From Anthopleura xanthogrammica (taxonomy: Eukaryota > Cnidaria > Anthozoa > Actiniaria > Actiniidae), in NCBI GenBank assembly GCA_964019055.1, contig CAXHSA010000093.1, positions 372,001 through 436,000 on the forward strand: a DNA stretch of 64,000 nt, written 5' to 3'. A model generated the notes under the pieces. It had not been told where the DNA came from. It saw only the letters and a list, made by a program, of their open reading frames with translations, and searched no databases. Each line of letters starts with the position of its first letter. Positions within the stretch are counted from its first letter, which is position 1. A program made the position numbers and the translations under genes. Shown in pieces: positions 1-12,235 of the stretch.

Positions 1-3000
1 TTTTGGTGCCCGCGCATGCGCAGCTACAAAAATAGGCATTTTACGATTTTGGAATTTGCCAATTTTGATCACGGAAATGGATTACTGGCACGATTCCACC
101 CATACATGGTCACGTTTATCTTGTGAAAATTCGGCAGTCTTCCCCTAGTTTTGGTGGCCGCGCATGCGCAGCTACAAGGATAGGCACTTTACGATTTTGG
201 AATTTGCCAATTTTGATCACGAAAATGGATTGCTGGCACGATTCTACCTATACATGGTCACGTTTATCTTTTGAAAATTCGGCAGTCTTCCCCTAGTTTT
301 GGTTCCCGCGCATGCGCAGCTACAAAGTTAGGCACTTTACGATTTTGGAATTTGCCAATTTTGATCACGGAAATGGATTGCTGGCACGATTCTACCTATA
401 CATGGTCACGTTTATCTTTTGAAAATTCGGCAGTCTTCCCCTAGTTTTGGTGCCCGCGCATGCGCAGCTACAAAGTTAGGCACTTTACGATTTTGGAATT
501 TGCCAATTTTGATCACGGAAATGGATTGCTGGCACGATTCTACCTATACATGGTCACGTTTATCTTTTGAAAATTCGGCAGTCTTCCCCTAGTTTTGGTT
601 CCCGCGCATGCGCAGCTACAAAGATAGGCACTTTACGATTTTGGAATTTGCAAATTTTGATCACGGAAATGGATTGCTGGCACGATTCTACCTATACATG
701 GTCACGTTTATCTTTTGAAAATTCGGCAGTCTTCCCCTAGTTTTGGTGCCCGCGCATGCGCAGTTACAAAGTTAGGCACTTTACGATTTTGGAATTTGCC
801 AATTTTGGACACGGAAATGGATTGCTGGCACGATTCTACCTATACATGGTCACGTTTATCTTGTGAAAATTCGGCAGTCTTCCCCTAGTTTTGGTGCCCG
901 CGCATGCGCAGCTACAAAAATAGGCATTTTACGATTTTGGAATTTGCCAATTTTGATCACGGAAATGGATTGCTGGCACGATTCTACCTATACATGGTCA
1001 CGTTTTTCTTGTGAAAATTTGGCAGTCTTCCCTTAGTTTTGGTGCCCACGCATGCGCAGCTACAAAGTTAGGCACTTTACGATTTTGGAATTTCTCAATT
1101 TTGATCACGGAAATGGATTACTGGCACGATTCCACCCATACATGGTCACGTTTATCTTGTGAAAATTCGGCAGTCTTCCCCTAGTTTTGGTGGCCGCGCA
1201 TGCGCAGCTACAAAGATAGGCACTTTACGATTTTGGAATTTGCCAATTTTGATCACGAAAATGGATTGCTGGCACGATTCTACCTATACATGGTCACGTT
1301 TATCTTTTGAAAATTCGGCAGTCTTCCCCTAGTTTTGGTTCCCGCGCATGCGCAGCTACAAAGTTAGGCACTTTACGATTTTGGAATTTGCCAATTTTGA
1401 TCACGGAAATGGATTGCTGGCACGATTCTACCTATACATGGTCACGTTTATCTTTTGAAAATTCGGCAGTCTTCCCCTAGTTTTGGTGCCCGCGCATGCG
1501 CAGCTACAAAGTTAGGCACATTACGATTTTGGAATTTGCCAATTTTGATCACGGAAATGGATTGCTGGCACGATTCTACCTATACATGGTCACGTTTATC
1601 TTGTGAAAATTCGGCAGTCTTCACCTAGTTTTGGTGCCCGCGCATGCGCAGCTACAAAGTAAGGCACTTTACGATTTTAAAATTTGCCAATTTTGATAAC
1701 GGAAATGGATTGCTGGCACGATTCTACCTATACATGGTCACGTTTATCTTTTTAAAATTCGGCAGTCTTCCCCTAGTTTTGGTGCCCGCGCATGCGCAGC
1801 TACAAAGTTAGGCACTTTACGATTTTGGAATTTGCCAATTTTGATCACAGAAATATATTGCTGGCACGATTCTACCTATACATGGTCACGTTTATCTTGT
1901 GAGAATTTGGCAGTCTTCCCTTAGTTTTGGTGCCCACGCATGCGCAGCTACAAAGTTAGGCACTTTAGAATTTTGGAATTTCTCAATTTTGATCACGGAA
2001 ATGGATTACTGGCACGATTCCACCCATACATGGTCACGTTTATCTTGTGAAAATTCGGCAGTCTTCCCCTAGTTTTGGTGCCCGCGCATGCGCAGCTACA
2101 AAGATAGGCACTTTACGATTTTGGAATTTGCCAATTTTGATCACGGAAATATATTGCTGGCACGATTCTACCTATACATGGTCACGTTTATCTTGTGAAA
2201 ATTTGGCAGTCTTCCCTTAGTTTTGGTGCCCACGCATGCGCAGCTACAAAGATAGGCACTTTACGATTTTGGAATTTCTCAATTTTGATCACGGAAATGG
2301 ATTACTGGCACGATTCCACCCATACATGGTCACGTTTATCTTGTGAAAATTCGGCAGTCTTCCCCTAGTTTTGGTGCCCGCGCATGCGCAGCTACAAAGA
2401 TAGGCACTTTACGATTTTGGAATTTGCCAATTTTGAGCACGAAAATGGATTACTGGCACGATTCTACCTATACATGGTCACGTTTATCTTTTGAAAATTC
2501 GGCAGTCTTCCCCTAGTTTTGGTTCCCGCGCATGCGCAGCTACAAAGATAGGCACTTTACGATTTTGGAATTTGCCAATTTTGATCACGGAAATGGATTG
2601 CTGGCACGATTCTACCTATACATGGTCACGTTTATCTTTTGAAAATTCGGCAGTCTTCCCCTAGTTTTGGTGCCCGCGCATGCGCAGCTACAAAGTTAGG
2701 CACTTTACGATTTTGGAATTTGCCAATTTTGATCACGGAAATGGATTACTGGCACGATTCCACCCATACATGGTCACGTTTATCTTGTGAAAATTCGGCA
2801 GTCTTCCCCTAGTTTTGGTGGCCGCGCATGCGCAGCTACAAAGTAAGGCACCTTACGATTTTGGAATTTGCCAATTTTGATCACGGAAATGGATTGCTGG
2901 CACGATTCTACCTATACATGGTCACGTTTATCTTTTGAAAATTCGGCAGTCTTCCCCTAGTTTTGGTGCCCGCGCATGCGCAGCTACAAAGTTTGGCACT

Positions 3001-5253
3001 TTACGATTTTGGAATTTGCCAATTTTGATCACGGAAATATATTGCTGGCACGATTCTACCTATACATGGTCACGTTTGTCTTGTGAAAATTTGGCAGTCT
3101 TCCCTTAGTTTTTTTGCCCACGCATGCGCAGCTACAAAGTTAGGCACTTTACGATTTTGGAATTTCTCAATTTTGATCACGGAAATGGATTACTGGCACG
3201 ATTCCACCCATACATGGTCACGTTTATCTTGTGAAAATTCAGCAGTCTTCCCCTAGTTTTGGTGCCCGCGCATGCGCAGCTACAAAGATAGGCACTTTAC
3301 GATTTTGGAATTTGCCAATTTTGATCACGGAAATGGATTGCTGGCACGATTCTACCTATACATGGTCACGTTTATCTTTTGAAAATTCGGCAGTCTTCCC
3401 CTAGTTTTGGTGCCCGCGCATGCGCAGCTACAAAGTTTGGCACTTTACGATTTTGGAATTTGCCAATTTTGATCACGGAAATATATTGCTGGCACGATTC
3501 TACCTATACATGGTCACGTTTGTCTTGTGAAAATTTGGCAGTCTTCCCTTAGTTTTGGTGCCCACGCATGCGAAGCTACAAAGTTAGGCACTTTACGATT
3601 TTGGAATTTCTCAATTTTGATCACGGAAATGGATTACTGGCACGATTTTACCCATACATGGTCACGTTTATCTTGTGAAAATTCGGCAGTCTTCCACTAG
3701 TTTTGGTGCCCGCGCATGCGCAGCTACAAATTTAGGCACTTTACGATTTTGGAATTTGGCAATTTTGATCACGGAAATGGATTGCTGGTACGATTCTTCC
3801 TATACATGGTCACGTTTATCTTGTGAAAATTCGGCAGTCTTCCCCTAGTTTTGGTGCCCGCGCATGCGCAGCTACAACTAAAGGCACTTTACTATTTTGG
3901 AATTTGCCAATTTTGATCACGGAAATGGATTGGAAGCACGATTCTACCTATACATGGTCACGTTTATCTTGTGAAAATTCGGCAGTCTTCCCCTAGTTTT
4001 GGTGCCCGCGCATGCGCAGCTACAAAGATAGGCACTTTACGATTTTGGAATTTGCCAATTTTGATCACGGAAATGGATTGCTGGCACGATTCTACCTATA
4101 CATGGTCACGTTTATCTTTTGAAAATTCGGCAGTCTTCTCCTAGTTTTGGTGCCCGCGCATGCGCAGCTACAAAGTTAGGCACTTTTCGATTTTGGAATT
4201 TGCCAATTTTGATGACGGAAATGGATTGCTGGCACGATTCTACCTATACATGGTCACGTTTATCTTGTGAAAATTCGGCAGTCTTCCCCTAGTTTTGGTG
4301 CCCGCGCATGCGCAGCTACAAAGTTAGGCACTTTACGATTTTGGAATTTCTCAATTTTGATCACGGAAATGGATTACTGGCACAATTCCACCCATACATG
4401 GTCACGTTTATCTTGTGAAAATTCGGAAGTCTTCCCCCAGTTTTGGTGCCCGCACATGTGCAGCTACAAAGTTAGGCACTTTACGATTTTGGAATTTCTC
4501 AATTTTGATCACGGAAATGAATTACTGGCACAATTCCACCCATACATGGTCACGTTTATCTTGTGAAAATTCGGAAGTCTTCCCCCAGTTTTGGTGCCCG
4601 CGCATGCGCAGCTACAAAGTTAGGCACTTTACGATTTTGGAATTTGGCAATTTTGATCACGGAAATGGATTGCTGGTACGATTCTACCTATACATGGTCA
4701 CGTTTGTCTTGTGAAAATTCGGCAGTCTTCCCCTAGTTTTGGAGCCCGGGCATGCGCAGCTACAAATATAGGCACTTTACTATTTTGGAATTTGCCAATT
4801 TTGATCACGGAAATGGATTGGAAGCACGATTCTACCTATACATGGTCACGTTTATCTTGTGAAAATTCGGCAGTCTTCCACTAGTTTTGGTGCCCGCGCA
4901 TGCGCAGCCACAAATTTAGGCACTTTACGATTTTGGAATTTGGCAATTTTGATCACGGAAATGGATTGCTGGTACGATTCTACCTATACATGGTCACGTT
5001 TATCTTGTGAAAATTCGGCAGTCTTCCCCTAGTTTTGGTGCCCGCGCATGCGCAGCTACAAATAAAGGCACTTTACTATTTTGGAATTTGCCAATTTTGA
5101 TCACGGAAATGGATTGGAAGCACGATTCTACCTATACATGGTCACGTTTATCTTGTGAAAATTCCGCAGTCTTCCCCTAGTTTTGGTGCCCGCGCATGCG
5201 CAGCTACAAAGTTAGGCACTTTACGATTTTGGAATTTCTCAATTTTGATCACG
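1..5253 (+). repeat. Irregular satellite segment with short HOR periods
   Basis: This stretch contains no gene and mixes many monomer types. GTGGCC-type units start at 149, 1185 and 2813, which are 7 and 11 units apart. Units beginning GTGCCCACGC, mostly preceded by TTCCCTTAG, start at 1037, 1925, 2221, 3109 and 3553. Units with ATATATTGCTGG start at 1777, 2073, 2961 and 3405. Variants nearly private to this end include CTTTTGAAAA tails without the GGTAACG change, and AAAGTTTGG. From 3701 to 5180 the composition shifts to the GGC and GGAAGC types seen again near 51-55 kb. No long period holds across the segment. Confidence 0.85.
2961..3700 (+). repeat. Trimer HOR, about 1.7 copies of 444 bp
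   Basis: Units at 2961, 3109 and 3257 (AAAGTTTGG with ATATATTG; CACGC with CTC; AAAGATA with CTTTTGA) are followed at 3405 and 3553 by the same first two types. The shared rare features are AAAGTTTGG, ATATATTG and GTTTGTCTTG. The unit at 3109 has TTTTTTTGCCC where its partner at 3553 has the normal TTTTGGTGCCC. Confidence 0.8.
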
Positions 5254-5775
5254 GAAATGGATTACTGGCACGATTCCACCCATACATGGTCACGTTTATC
5301 GTGTAAAAATTCGGCAGTCTTCCCCTAGTTTTGGTTCCCGCGCATGCGCAGCTACAAAGATGGGCACTTTACGATTTTGGAGTTTGACAATTGTGATCAC
5401 GGAAATGGATTGGTGGCACGATTCTACCTATACATGGTCACGTTTATCTTGTGAAAATTCGGCAGTTTTCCCCTAGTTTTGGTGCCCGCGCATGCGCAGC
5501 TACAAAGTTAGGCACTTTACGATTTTGGAATTTGGCAATTTTGATCACGGAAATGGATTGCTGGTACGATTCTTCCTATACATGGTCACGTTTATCCTAG
5601 TTTTGGTGCCCGCGCATGCGCAGCTACAAAGACAGGCACTTTACGATTTTGGAATTTCTCAATTTTGATCACGGAAATGGATTACTGGCACAATTCCCCC
5701 CATACATGGTCACGTTTATCTTGTGAAAATTCGGCAGTCTTCCCCTAGTTTTGGTGCCCGCGCATGCGCAGCTAC
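5254..5775 (+). repeat. Duplicated block A carrying the 24-bp deletion
   Basis: This block matches 8190-8711 at a constant offset of 2936 bp. It shares the rare TTTATCGTGTAAAAATTCGG word, the GGTTCCC unit with TTTGACAATTGTG, the deleted unit and the AGACAGG unit with CAATTCCCCCC. I saw one substitution, AGTTTG against AATTTG near 5382. The left limit falls inside a unit. Confidence 0.85.
5477..5600 (+). repeat. Short monomer of 124 bp with a 24-bp internal deletion
   Basis: The unit runs GTTTATC directly into CTAG. The 24 bases that normally lie between, covering the GTGAAAATTCGG and GTCTTCC tail, are missing, and the next unit starts at 5601. The junction shares only a C, so there is little microhomology. 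The same deletion recurs at 8413-8536. Confidence 0.95.
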
Positions 5776-7228
5776 AAGGATAGGCACTTTACGATTTTGG
5801 AATTTGCCAATTTTGATCACGGAAATGGATTGCTGGCACGATTCTACCTATACATGGTCACGTTCATCTTGTGAGAATTCGGCAGTCTTCCCTTAGTTTT
5901 GGTGCCCGCGCATGCGCAGCTACAAAGATAGCCACTTTACGATTTTGGAATTTCTCAATTTTGATCACGGAAATGGATTACTGGCACAATTCCACCCATA
6001 CATGGTAACGTTTATCTTTTGAAAATTCGGCGGTCTTCCTCTAGTTTTGGTGCCCGCGCATGCGCAGCTCCAAAGATAGGCACTTTACGATTTTGGAATT
6101 TGCCAATTTTGATCACGGAAATGGATTGGTGGCACGATTCTACCTATACATGGTCACGTTTATCTTGTGAAAATTCGGCAGTCTTCCCCTAGTTTTGGTG
6201 CCCGCGCATGCGCAGCTACAAAGTTAGGCACTTTACGATTTTGGAATTTGCCAATTTTGATCACGGAAATGGATTGCTGGCACGATTCTACCTATACATG
6301 GTCACGTTTATGTTGTGAAAATTCGGCAGTCTTCCCCTAGTTTTGGTGCCCGCGCATGCGCAGCTACAAAGTTAGGCACTTTACGATTTTGGAATTTGCC
6401 AATTTTGATCACGGAAATGGATTGCTGGCACGATTCTACCTATACATGGTCACGTTTATGTTGTGAAAATTCGGCAGTCTTCCCCTAGTTTTGGTGCCCG
6501 CGCATGCGCAGCTACAAAGTTAGGCACTTTACGATTTTGGAATTTCTCAATTTTGATCACGGAAATGGATTGCTGGCACAATTCCCCCCATACATGGTCA
6601 CGTTTATCTTGTGAAAATTCGGCAGTCTTCCCCTAGTTTTGGTGCCCGCGCATGCGCAGCTACAAGGATAGGCACTTTACGATTTTGGAATTTGCCAATT
6701 TTGATCACGGAAATGGATTGCTGGCACGATTCTACCTATACATGGTCACGTTCATCTTGTGAGAATTCGGCAGTCTTCCCTTAGTTTTGGTGCCCGCGCA
6801 TGCGCAGCTACAAAGATAGCCACTTTACGATTTTGGAATTTCTCAATTTTGATCACGGAAATGGATTACTGGCACGATTCCACCCATACATGGTAACGTT
6901 TATCTTTTGAAAATTCGGCGGTCTTCCTCTAGTTTTGGTGCCCGCGCATGCGCAGCTCCAAAGATAGGCACTTTACGATTTTGGAATTTGCCAATTTTGA
7001 TCACGGAAATGGATTGGTGGCACGATTCTACCTATACATGGTCACGTTTATCTTGTGAAAATTCGGCAGTCTTCCCCTAGTTTTGGTGCCCGCGCATGCG
7101 CAGCTACAAAGTTAGGCACTTTACGATTTTGGAATTTGCCAATTTTGATCACGGAAATGGATTGCTGGCACGATTCTACCTATACATGGTCACGTTTATG
7201 TTGTGAAAATTCGGCAGTCTTCCCCTAG
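5749..7228 (+). repeat. 6-mer HOR (888 bp) followed by a partial second copy
   Basis: Six units at 5749, 5897, 6045, 6193, 6341 and 6489 are followed by the same order starting at 6637. The order is GGATA with TTCATCTTGTGAGAATTC; GATAGCC with GGTAACG; CTCCAAAGATA with GGTGGC; two AGTTA units with TGTTGTG; and CTC with CCCCCC. The second copy keeps four units and then switches at 7229 to the GGC/GGTACG type. Confidence 0.88.
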
Positions 7229-8116
7229 TTTTGGTGCCCGCGCATGCGCAGCTACAAAGTTAGGCACTTTACGATTTTGGAATTTGGCAATTTTGATCAC
7301 GGAAATGGATTGCTGGTACGATTCTACCTATACATGGTCACGTTTGTCTTGTGAAAATTCGGCAGTCTTCCCCTAGTTTTGGTGCCCGGGCATGCGCAGC
7401 TACAAATAAAGGCACTTTACTATTTTGGAATTTGCCAATTTTGATCACGGAAATGGATTGGAAGCACGATTCTACCTATACATTGTCACGTTTATCTTGT
7501 GAAAATTCCGCAGTCTTCCCCTAGTTTTGGTACCCGCGCATGCGCAGCTACAAAGATAGGCACTTTACGATTTTGGAATTTCTCAATTTTGATCACGGAA
7601 ATGGATTACTGGCACGATTCCACCCATACATGGTCACGTTTATCTTGTGAAAATTCGGCAGTCTTCCCCTAGTTTTGGTTCCCGCGCATGCACAGCTACA
7701 AAGATGGGCACTTTACGATTTTGGAATTTGCCAATTGTGATCACGGAAATGGATTGGTGGCATGATTCTACCTATACATGGTCACGTTTATCTTGTGAAA
7801 ATTCAGCAGTCTTCCCCTAGTTTTGGTGCCCGCGCATGCGCAGCTACAAAGTTAGGCACTTTACGATTTTGGAATTTGGCAATTTTGATCACGAAAATGG
7901 ATTGTTGGCACGATTCTACCTATACATGGTCACGTTTATCTTGTGAAAATTCGGCAGTCTTCCCCTAGTTTTGGTGCCCGCGCATGCGCAGCTACAAAGT
8001 TAGGCACTTTACGATTTTTGAATTTCTCAATTTTGATCACGGAAATGGATTACTGGCACAATTCCACCCATACATGGTCACGTTTATCTTGTGAAAATTC
8101 GGCAGTCTTCCCCTAG
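7229..8116 (+). repeat. Six-unit block copied at 9573 and again near 24.8 and 35.3 kb
   Basis: The unit order is GGC/GGTACG with GTCTTG; ATAAA with ACTATT, GGAAGC and CATTGTC; GGTACCC; GGTTCCC with GCATGCACAGC, ATGGG and GGTGGCATGA; then GGC and the CTC unit with TTTTTGAATT. The first four types recur in order from 9573, with one extra GGTTCCC unit inserted at 10016. They recur again from about 24816 and 35324. The ATG created by CACGAT to CATGAT at 7761 opens one of the short non-coding frames. Confidence 0.82.
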
Positions 8117-8264
8117 TTTTGGTGCCCGCGCATGCGCAGCTACAAAGTTAGGTACTTTACGATTTTGGAATTTGGCAATTTTGATCACGGAAATGGATTA
8201 CTGGCACGATTCCACCCATACATGGTCACGTTTATCGTGTAAAAATTCGGCAGTCTTCCCCTAG
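8117..8264 (+). repeat. Hybrid monomer at a duplication boundary
   Basis: The first half carries GGTACTTTAC and TTTGGCAATT, as in the units at 10756 and 25852. The second half carries ACTGGCACGATTCCACCC and the rare TTTATCGTGTAAAAATTCGG, as in the unit at 5181. The switch lies in the shared GATCACGGAAATGGATT stretch at about 8185-8205. This is what an exchange between non-allelic units would leave. Confidence 0.8.
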
Positions 8265-8711
8265 TTTTGGTTCCCGCGCATGCGCAGCTACAAAGATGGG
8301 CACTTTACGATTTTGGAATTTGACAATTGTGATCACGGAAATGGATTGGTGGCACGATTCTACCTATACATGGTCACGTTTATCTTGTGAAAATTCGGCA
8401 GTTTTCCCCTAGTTTTGGTGCCCGCGCATGCGCAGCTACAAAGTTAGGCACTTTACGATTTTGGAATTTGGCAATTTTGATCACGGAAATGGATTGCTGG
8501 TACGATTCTTCCTATACATGGTCACGTTTATCCTAGTTTTGGTGCCCGCGCATGCGCAGCTACAAAGACAGGCACTTTACGATTTTGGAATTTCTCAATT
8601 TTGATCACGGAAATGGATTACTGGCACAATTCCCCCCATACATGGTCACGTTTATCTTGTGAAAATTCGGCAGTCTTCCCCTAGTTTTGGTGCCCGCGCA
8701 TGCGCAGCTAC
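8190..8711 (+). repeat. Duplicated block B carrying the 24-bp deletion
   Basis: This is the second copy of the block at 5254-5775. After about 8711 the sequence instead follows the series that starts at 6193, at an offset of 2492 bp up to about 9270. Block B therefore sits in a mosaic assembled from two nearby sources. Confidence 0.85.
8413..8536 (+). repeat. Second 124-bp monomer with the same 24-bp deletion
   Basis: The junction is identical to that of the unit at 5477, GTTTATC joined to CTAG, and the next unit starts at 8537. The flanking units match on both sides, so this is a copy of one deletion event and not a second independent event. Confidence 0.95.
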
Positions 8712-9868
8712 AAAGTTAGGCACTTTACGATTTTGGAATTTGCCAATTTTGATCACGGAAATGGATTGCTGGCACGATTCTACCTATACATGGTCACGTT
8801 TATGTTGTGAAAATTCGGCAGTCTTCCCCTAGTTTTGGTGCCCGCGCATGCGCAGCTACAAAGTTAGGCACTTTACGATTTTGGAATTTGCCAATTTTGA
8901 TCACGGAAATGGATTGCTGGCACGATTCTACCTATACATGGTCACGTTTATGTTGTGAAAATTCGGCAGTCTTCCCCTAGTTTTGGTGCCCGCGTATGCG
9001 CAGCTACAAAGTTAGGCACTTTACGATTTTGGAATTTCTCAATTTTGATCACGGAAATGGATTTCTGGCACAATTCCCCCCATACATGGTCACGTTTATC
9101 TTGTGAAAATTCGGCAGTCTTCCCCTAGTTTTGGTGCCCGCGCATGCGCAGCTACAAGGATAGGCACTTTACGATTTTGGAATTTGCCAATTTTGATCAC
9201 GGAAATGGATTGCTGGCACGATTCTACCTATACATGGTCACGTTCATCTTGTGAGAATTCGGCGGTCTTCCCTTAGTTTTGGTGCCCGCGCATGCGCAGC
9301 TCCAAAGATAGGCACTTTACGATTTTGGAATTTGCCAATTTTGATCACGGAAATGGATTGGTGGCACGATTCTACCTATACATGGTCACGTTTATCTTGT
9401 GAAAATTCGGCAGTCTTCCCCTAGTTTTGGTGCCCGCGCATGCGCAGCTACAAAGTTAGGCACTTTACGATTTTGGAATTTGCCAATTTTGATCACGGAA
9501 ATGGATTGCTGGCACGATTCTACCTATACATGGTCGCGTTTATGTTGTGAAAATTCGGCAGTCTTCCCCTAGTTTTGGTGCCCGCGCATGCGCAGCTACA
9601 AAGTTAGGCACTTTACGATTTTGGAATTTGGCAATTTTGATCACGGAAATGGATTGCTGGTACGATTCTACCTATACATGGTCACGTTTGTCTTGTGAAA
9701 ATTCGGCAGTCTTCCCCTAGTTTTGGTGCCCGGGCATGCGCAGCTACAAATAAAGGCACTTTACTATTTTAGAATTTGCCAATTTTGATCACGGAAATGG
9801 ATTGGAAGCACGATTCTACCTATACATTGTCACGTTTATCTTGTGAAAATTCCGCAGTCTTCCCCTAG

Positions 9869-10015
9869 TTTGGTACCCGCGCATGCGCAGCTACAAAGAT
9901 AGGCACTTTACGATTTTGGAATTTCTCAATTTTGATCACGGAAATGGATTACTGGCACGATTCCACCCATACATGGTCACGTTTATCTTGTGAAAATTCG
10001 GCAGTCTTCCCCTAG
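9869..10015 (+). repeat. 147-bp monomer, one T lost at the unit start
   Basis: The unit begins TTTGGTACCC where the others have TTTTGG, so it is one base short. The related GGTACCC units at 7525, 25112 and 35620 keep four T, which makes this a private deletion. Confidence 0.9.
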
Positions 10016-10163
10016 TTTTGGTTCCCGCGCATGCACAGCTACAAAGATGGGCACTTTACGATTTTGGAATTTCTCAATTTTGATCACGGAAATGGATTAC
10101 TGGCACGATTCCACCCATACATGGTCACGTTTATCTTGTGAAAATTCGGCAGTCTTCCCCTAG

Positions 10164-11643
10164 TTTTGGTTCCCGCGCATGCACAGCTACAAAGATGGGC
10201 ACTTTACGATTTTGGAATTTGCCAATTGTGATCACGGAAATGGATTGGTGGCATGATTCTACCTATACATGGTCACGTTTATCTTGTGAAAATTCGGCAG
10301 TCTTTCCCTAGTTTTGGTGCCCGCGCATGCGCAGCTACAAAGTTAGGCACTTTACGATTTTGGAATTTGGCAATTTTGATCACGGAAATGGATTGCTGGT
10401 ACGATTCTACCTATACATGGTCACGTTTATCTTGTGAAAATTCGGCAGTCTTCCCCTAGTTTTGGTGCCCGCGCATGCGCAGCTACAAATATAGGCACTT
10501 TACGATTTTAGAATTTGCCAATTTTGATCACGAAAATGGATTGTTGGCACGATTCTACCTATACATGGTCACGTTTATCTTGTGAAAATTCGGCAGTCTT
10601 CCCCTAGTTTTGGTGCCCGCGCATGCGCAGCTACAAAGTTAGGCACTTTACGATTTTTGAATTTCTCAATTTTGATCACGGAAATGGATTACTGGCACAA
10701 TTCCACCCATACATGGTCACGTTTATCTTGTGAAAATTCGGCAGTCTTCCCCTAGTTTTGGTGCCCGCGCATGCGCAGCTACAAAGTTAGGTACTTTACG
10801 ATTTTGGAATTTGGCAATTTTGATCACGGAAATGGATTGCTGGTACGATTCTACCTATACATGGTCACGTTTATCTTGTGAAAATTCGGCAGTCTTCCCC
10901 TAGTTTTGGTGCCCGGGCATGCGCAGCTACAAATATAGGCACTTTACTATTTTGGAATTTGCCAATTTTGATCACGGAAATGGATTGGAAGCACGATTCT
11001 ACCTATACATGGTCACGTTTATCTTGTGAAAATTCGGCAGTCTTCCCCTAGTTTTGGTGCCCGCGCATGCGCAGCTACAAATTTAGGCACTTTACGATTT
11101 TGGAATTTGGCAATTTTGATCACGGAAATGGATTGCTGGTACGATTCTTCCTATACATGGTCACGTTTATCTTGTGAAAATTCGGCAGTCTTCCCCTAGT
11201 TTTGGTGCCCGCGCATGCGCAGCTACAAATAAAGGCACTTTACTATTTTGGAATTTGCCAATTTTGATCACGGAAATGGATTGGTGGCACGATTCTACCT
11301 ATACATGGTCACGTTTATCTTGTGAAAATTCGGCAGTCTTCCCCTAGTTTTGGTGCCCGCGCATGCGCAGCTACAAAAATAGGCACTTTACGATTTTGAA
11401 ATTTCTCAATTTTGATCACGGAAATGGATTACTGGCACGATTCCACCCATACATGGTCACGTTTATCTTGTGAAAATTCGGCAGTCTTCCCCTAGTTTTG
11501 GTGCCCGCGCATGCGCAGCTACAAAGACAGGAACTTTACGATTTTGGAATTTCTCAATTTTGATCACGGAAATGGATTACTGGCACAATTCCCCCCATAC
11601 ATGGTCACGTTTATCTTGTGAAAATTCGGCAGTCTTCCCCTAG
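10164..11643 (+). repeat. 10-unit block homologous to 25260-26739 and 35768-37247
   Basis: At an offset of 15096 bp (102 units), ten consecutive units share the same order of rare variants: GGTTCCC with GCATGCACAGC, GGTACTTTAC with GGC, GGGCATGC with ATATA and GGAAGC, ATTTA with CTTCC, ATAAA with GGTGGC, AAAATA with TTGAAATTTCTC, and AGACAGGAAC with CCCCCC. A few substitutions separate the copies, for example CTTCCTATACATGG here against CTTCGTATAGATGG near 26250. Confidence 0.85.
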
Positions 11644-12235
11644 TTTTGGTGCCCGCGCATGCGCAGCTACAAGGATAGGCACTTTACGATTTTGGAATTT
11701 GCCAATTTTGATCACGGAAATGGATTACTGGCACGATTCCACCCATACATGGGAACGTTTATCTTTTGAAAATTCGGCAGTCTTCCTCTAGTTTTGGTGC
11801 CCGCGCATGCGCAGCTACAAAGATAGGCACTTTACGATTTTGGAATTTGGCAATTTTGATCACGGAAATGGATTGCTGGTACGATTCTTCCTATACATGG
11901 TCACGTTTATCTTGTGAAAATTCGGCAGTCTTCCCCTAGTTTTGGTGCCCGCGCATGCGCAGCTACAAATAAAGGCACTTTACTATTTTGGAATTTGCCA
12001 ATTTTGATCACGGAAATGGATTGGTGGCACGATTCTACCTATACATGGTCACGTTTATCTTGTGAAAATTCGGCAGTCTTCCCCTAGTTTTGGTACCCGC
12101 GCATGCGCAGCTACAAAAATAGGCACTTTACGATTTTGAAATTTCTCAATTTTGATCACGGAAATGGATTACTGGCACGATTCCACCCATACATGGTCAC
12201 GTTTATCTTGTGAAAATTCGGCAGTCTTCCCCTAG

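Noticed and set aside
5033..5080. Polyadenylation signal AATAAA in CTACAAATAAAGG units
   Set aside because: It is one allele of a variable five-base word, occurs at a fixed place in one subfamily, and has no gene upstream.
5477..8536. Two independent 24-bp deletions
   Set aside because: Junctions and flanking units match over about 520 bp, so one event followed by duplication is simpler.
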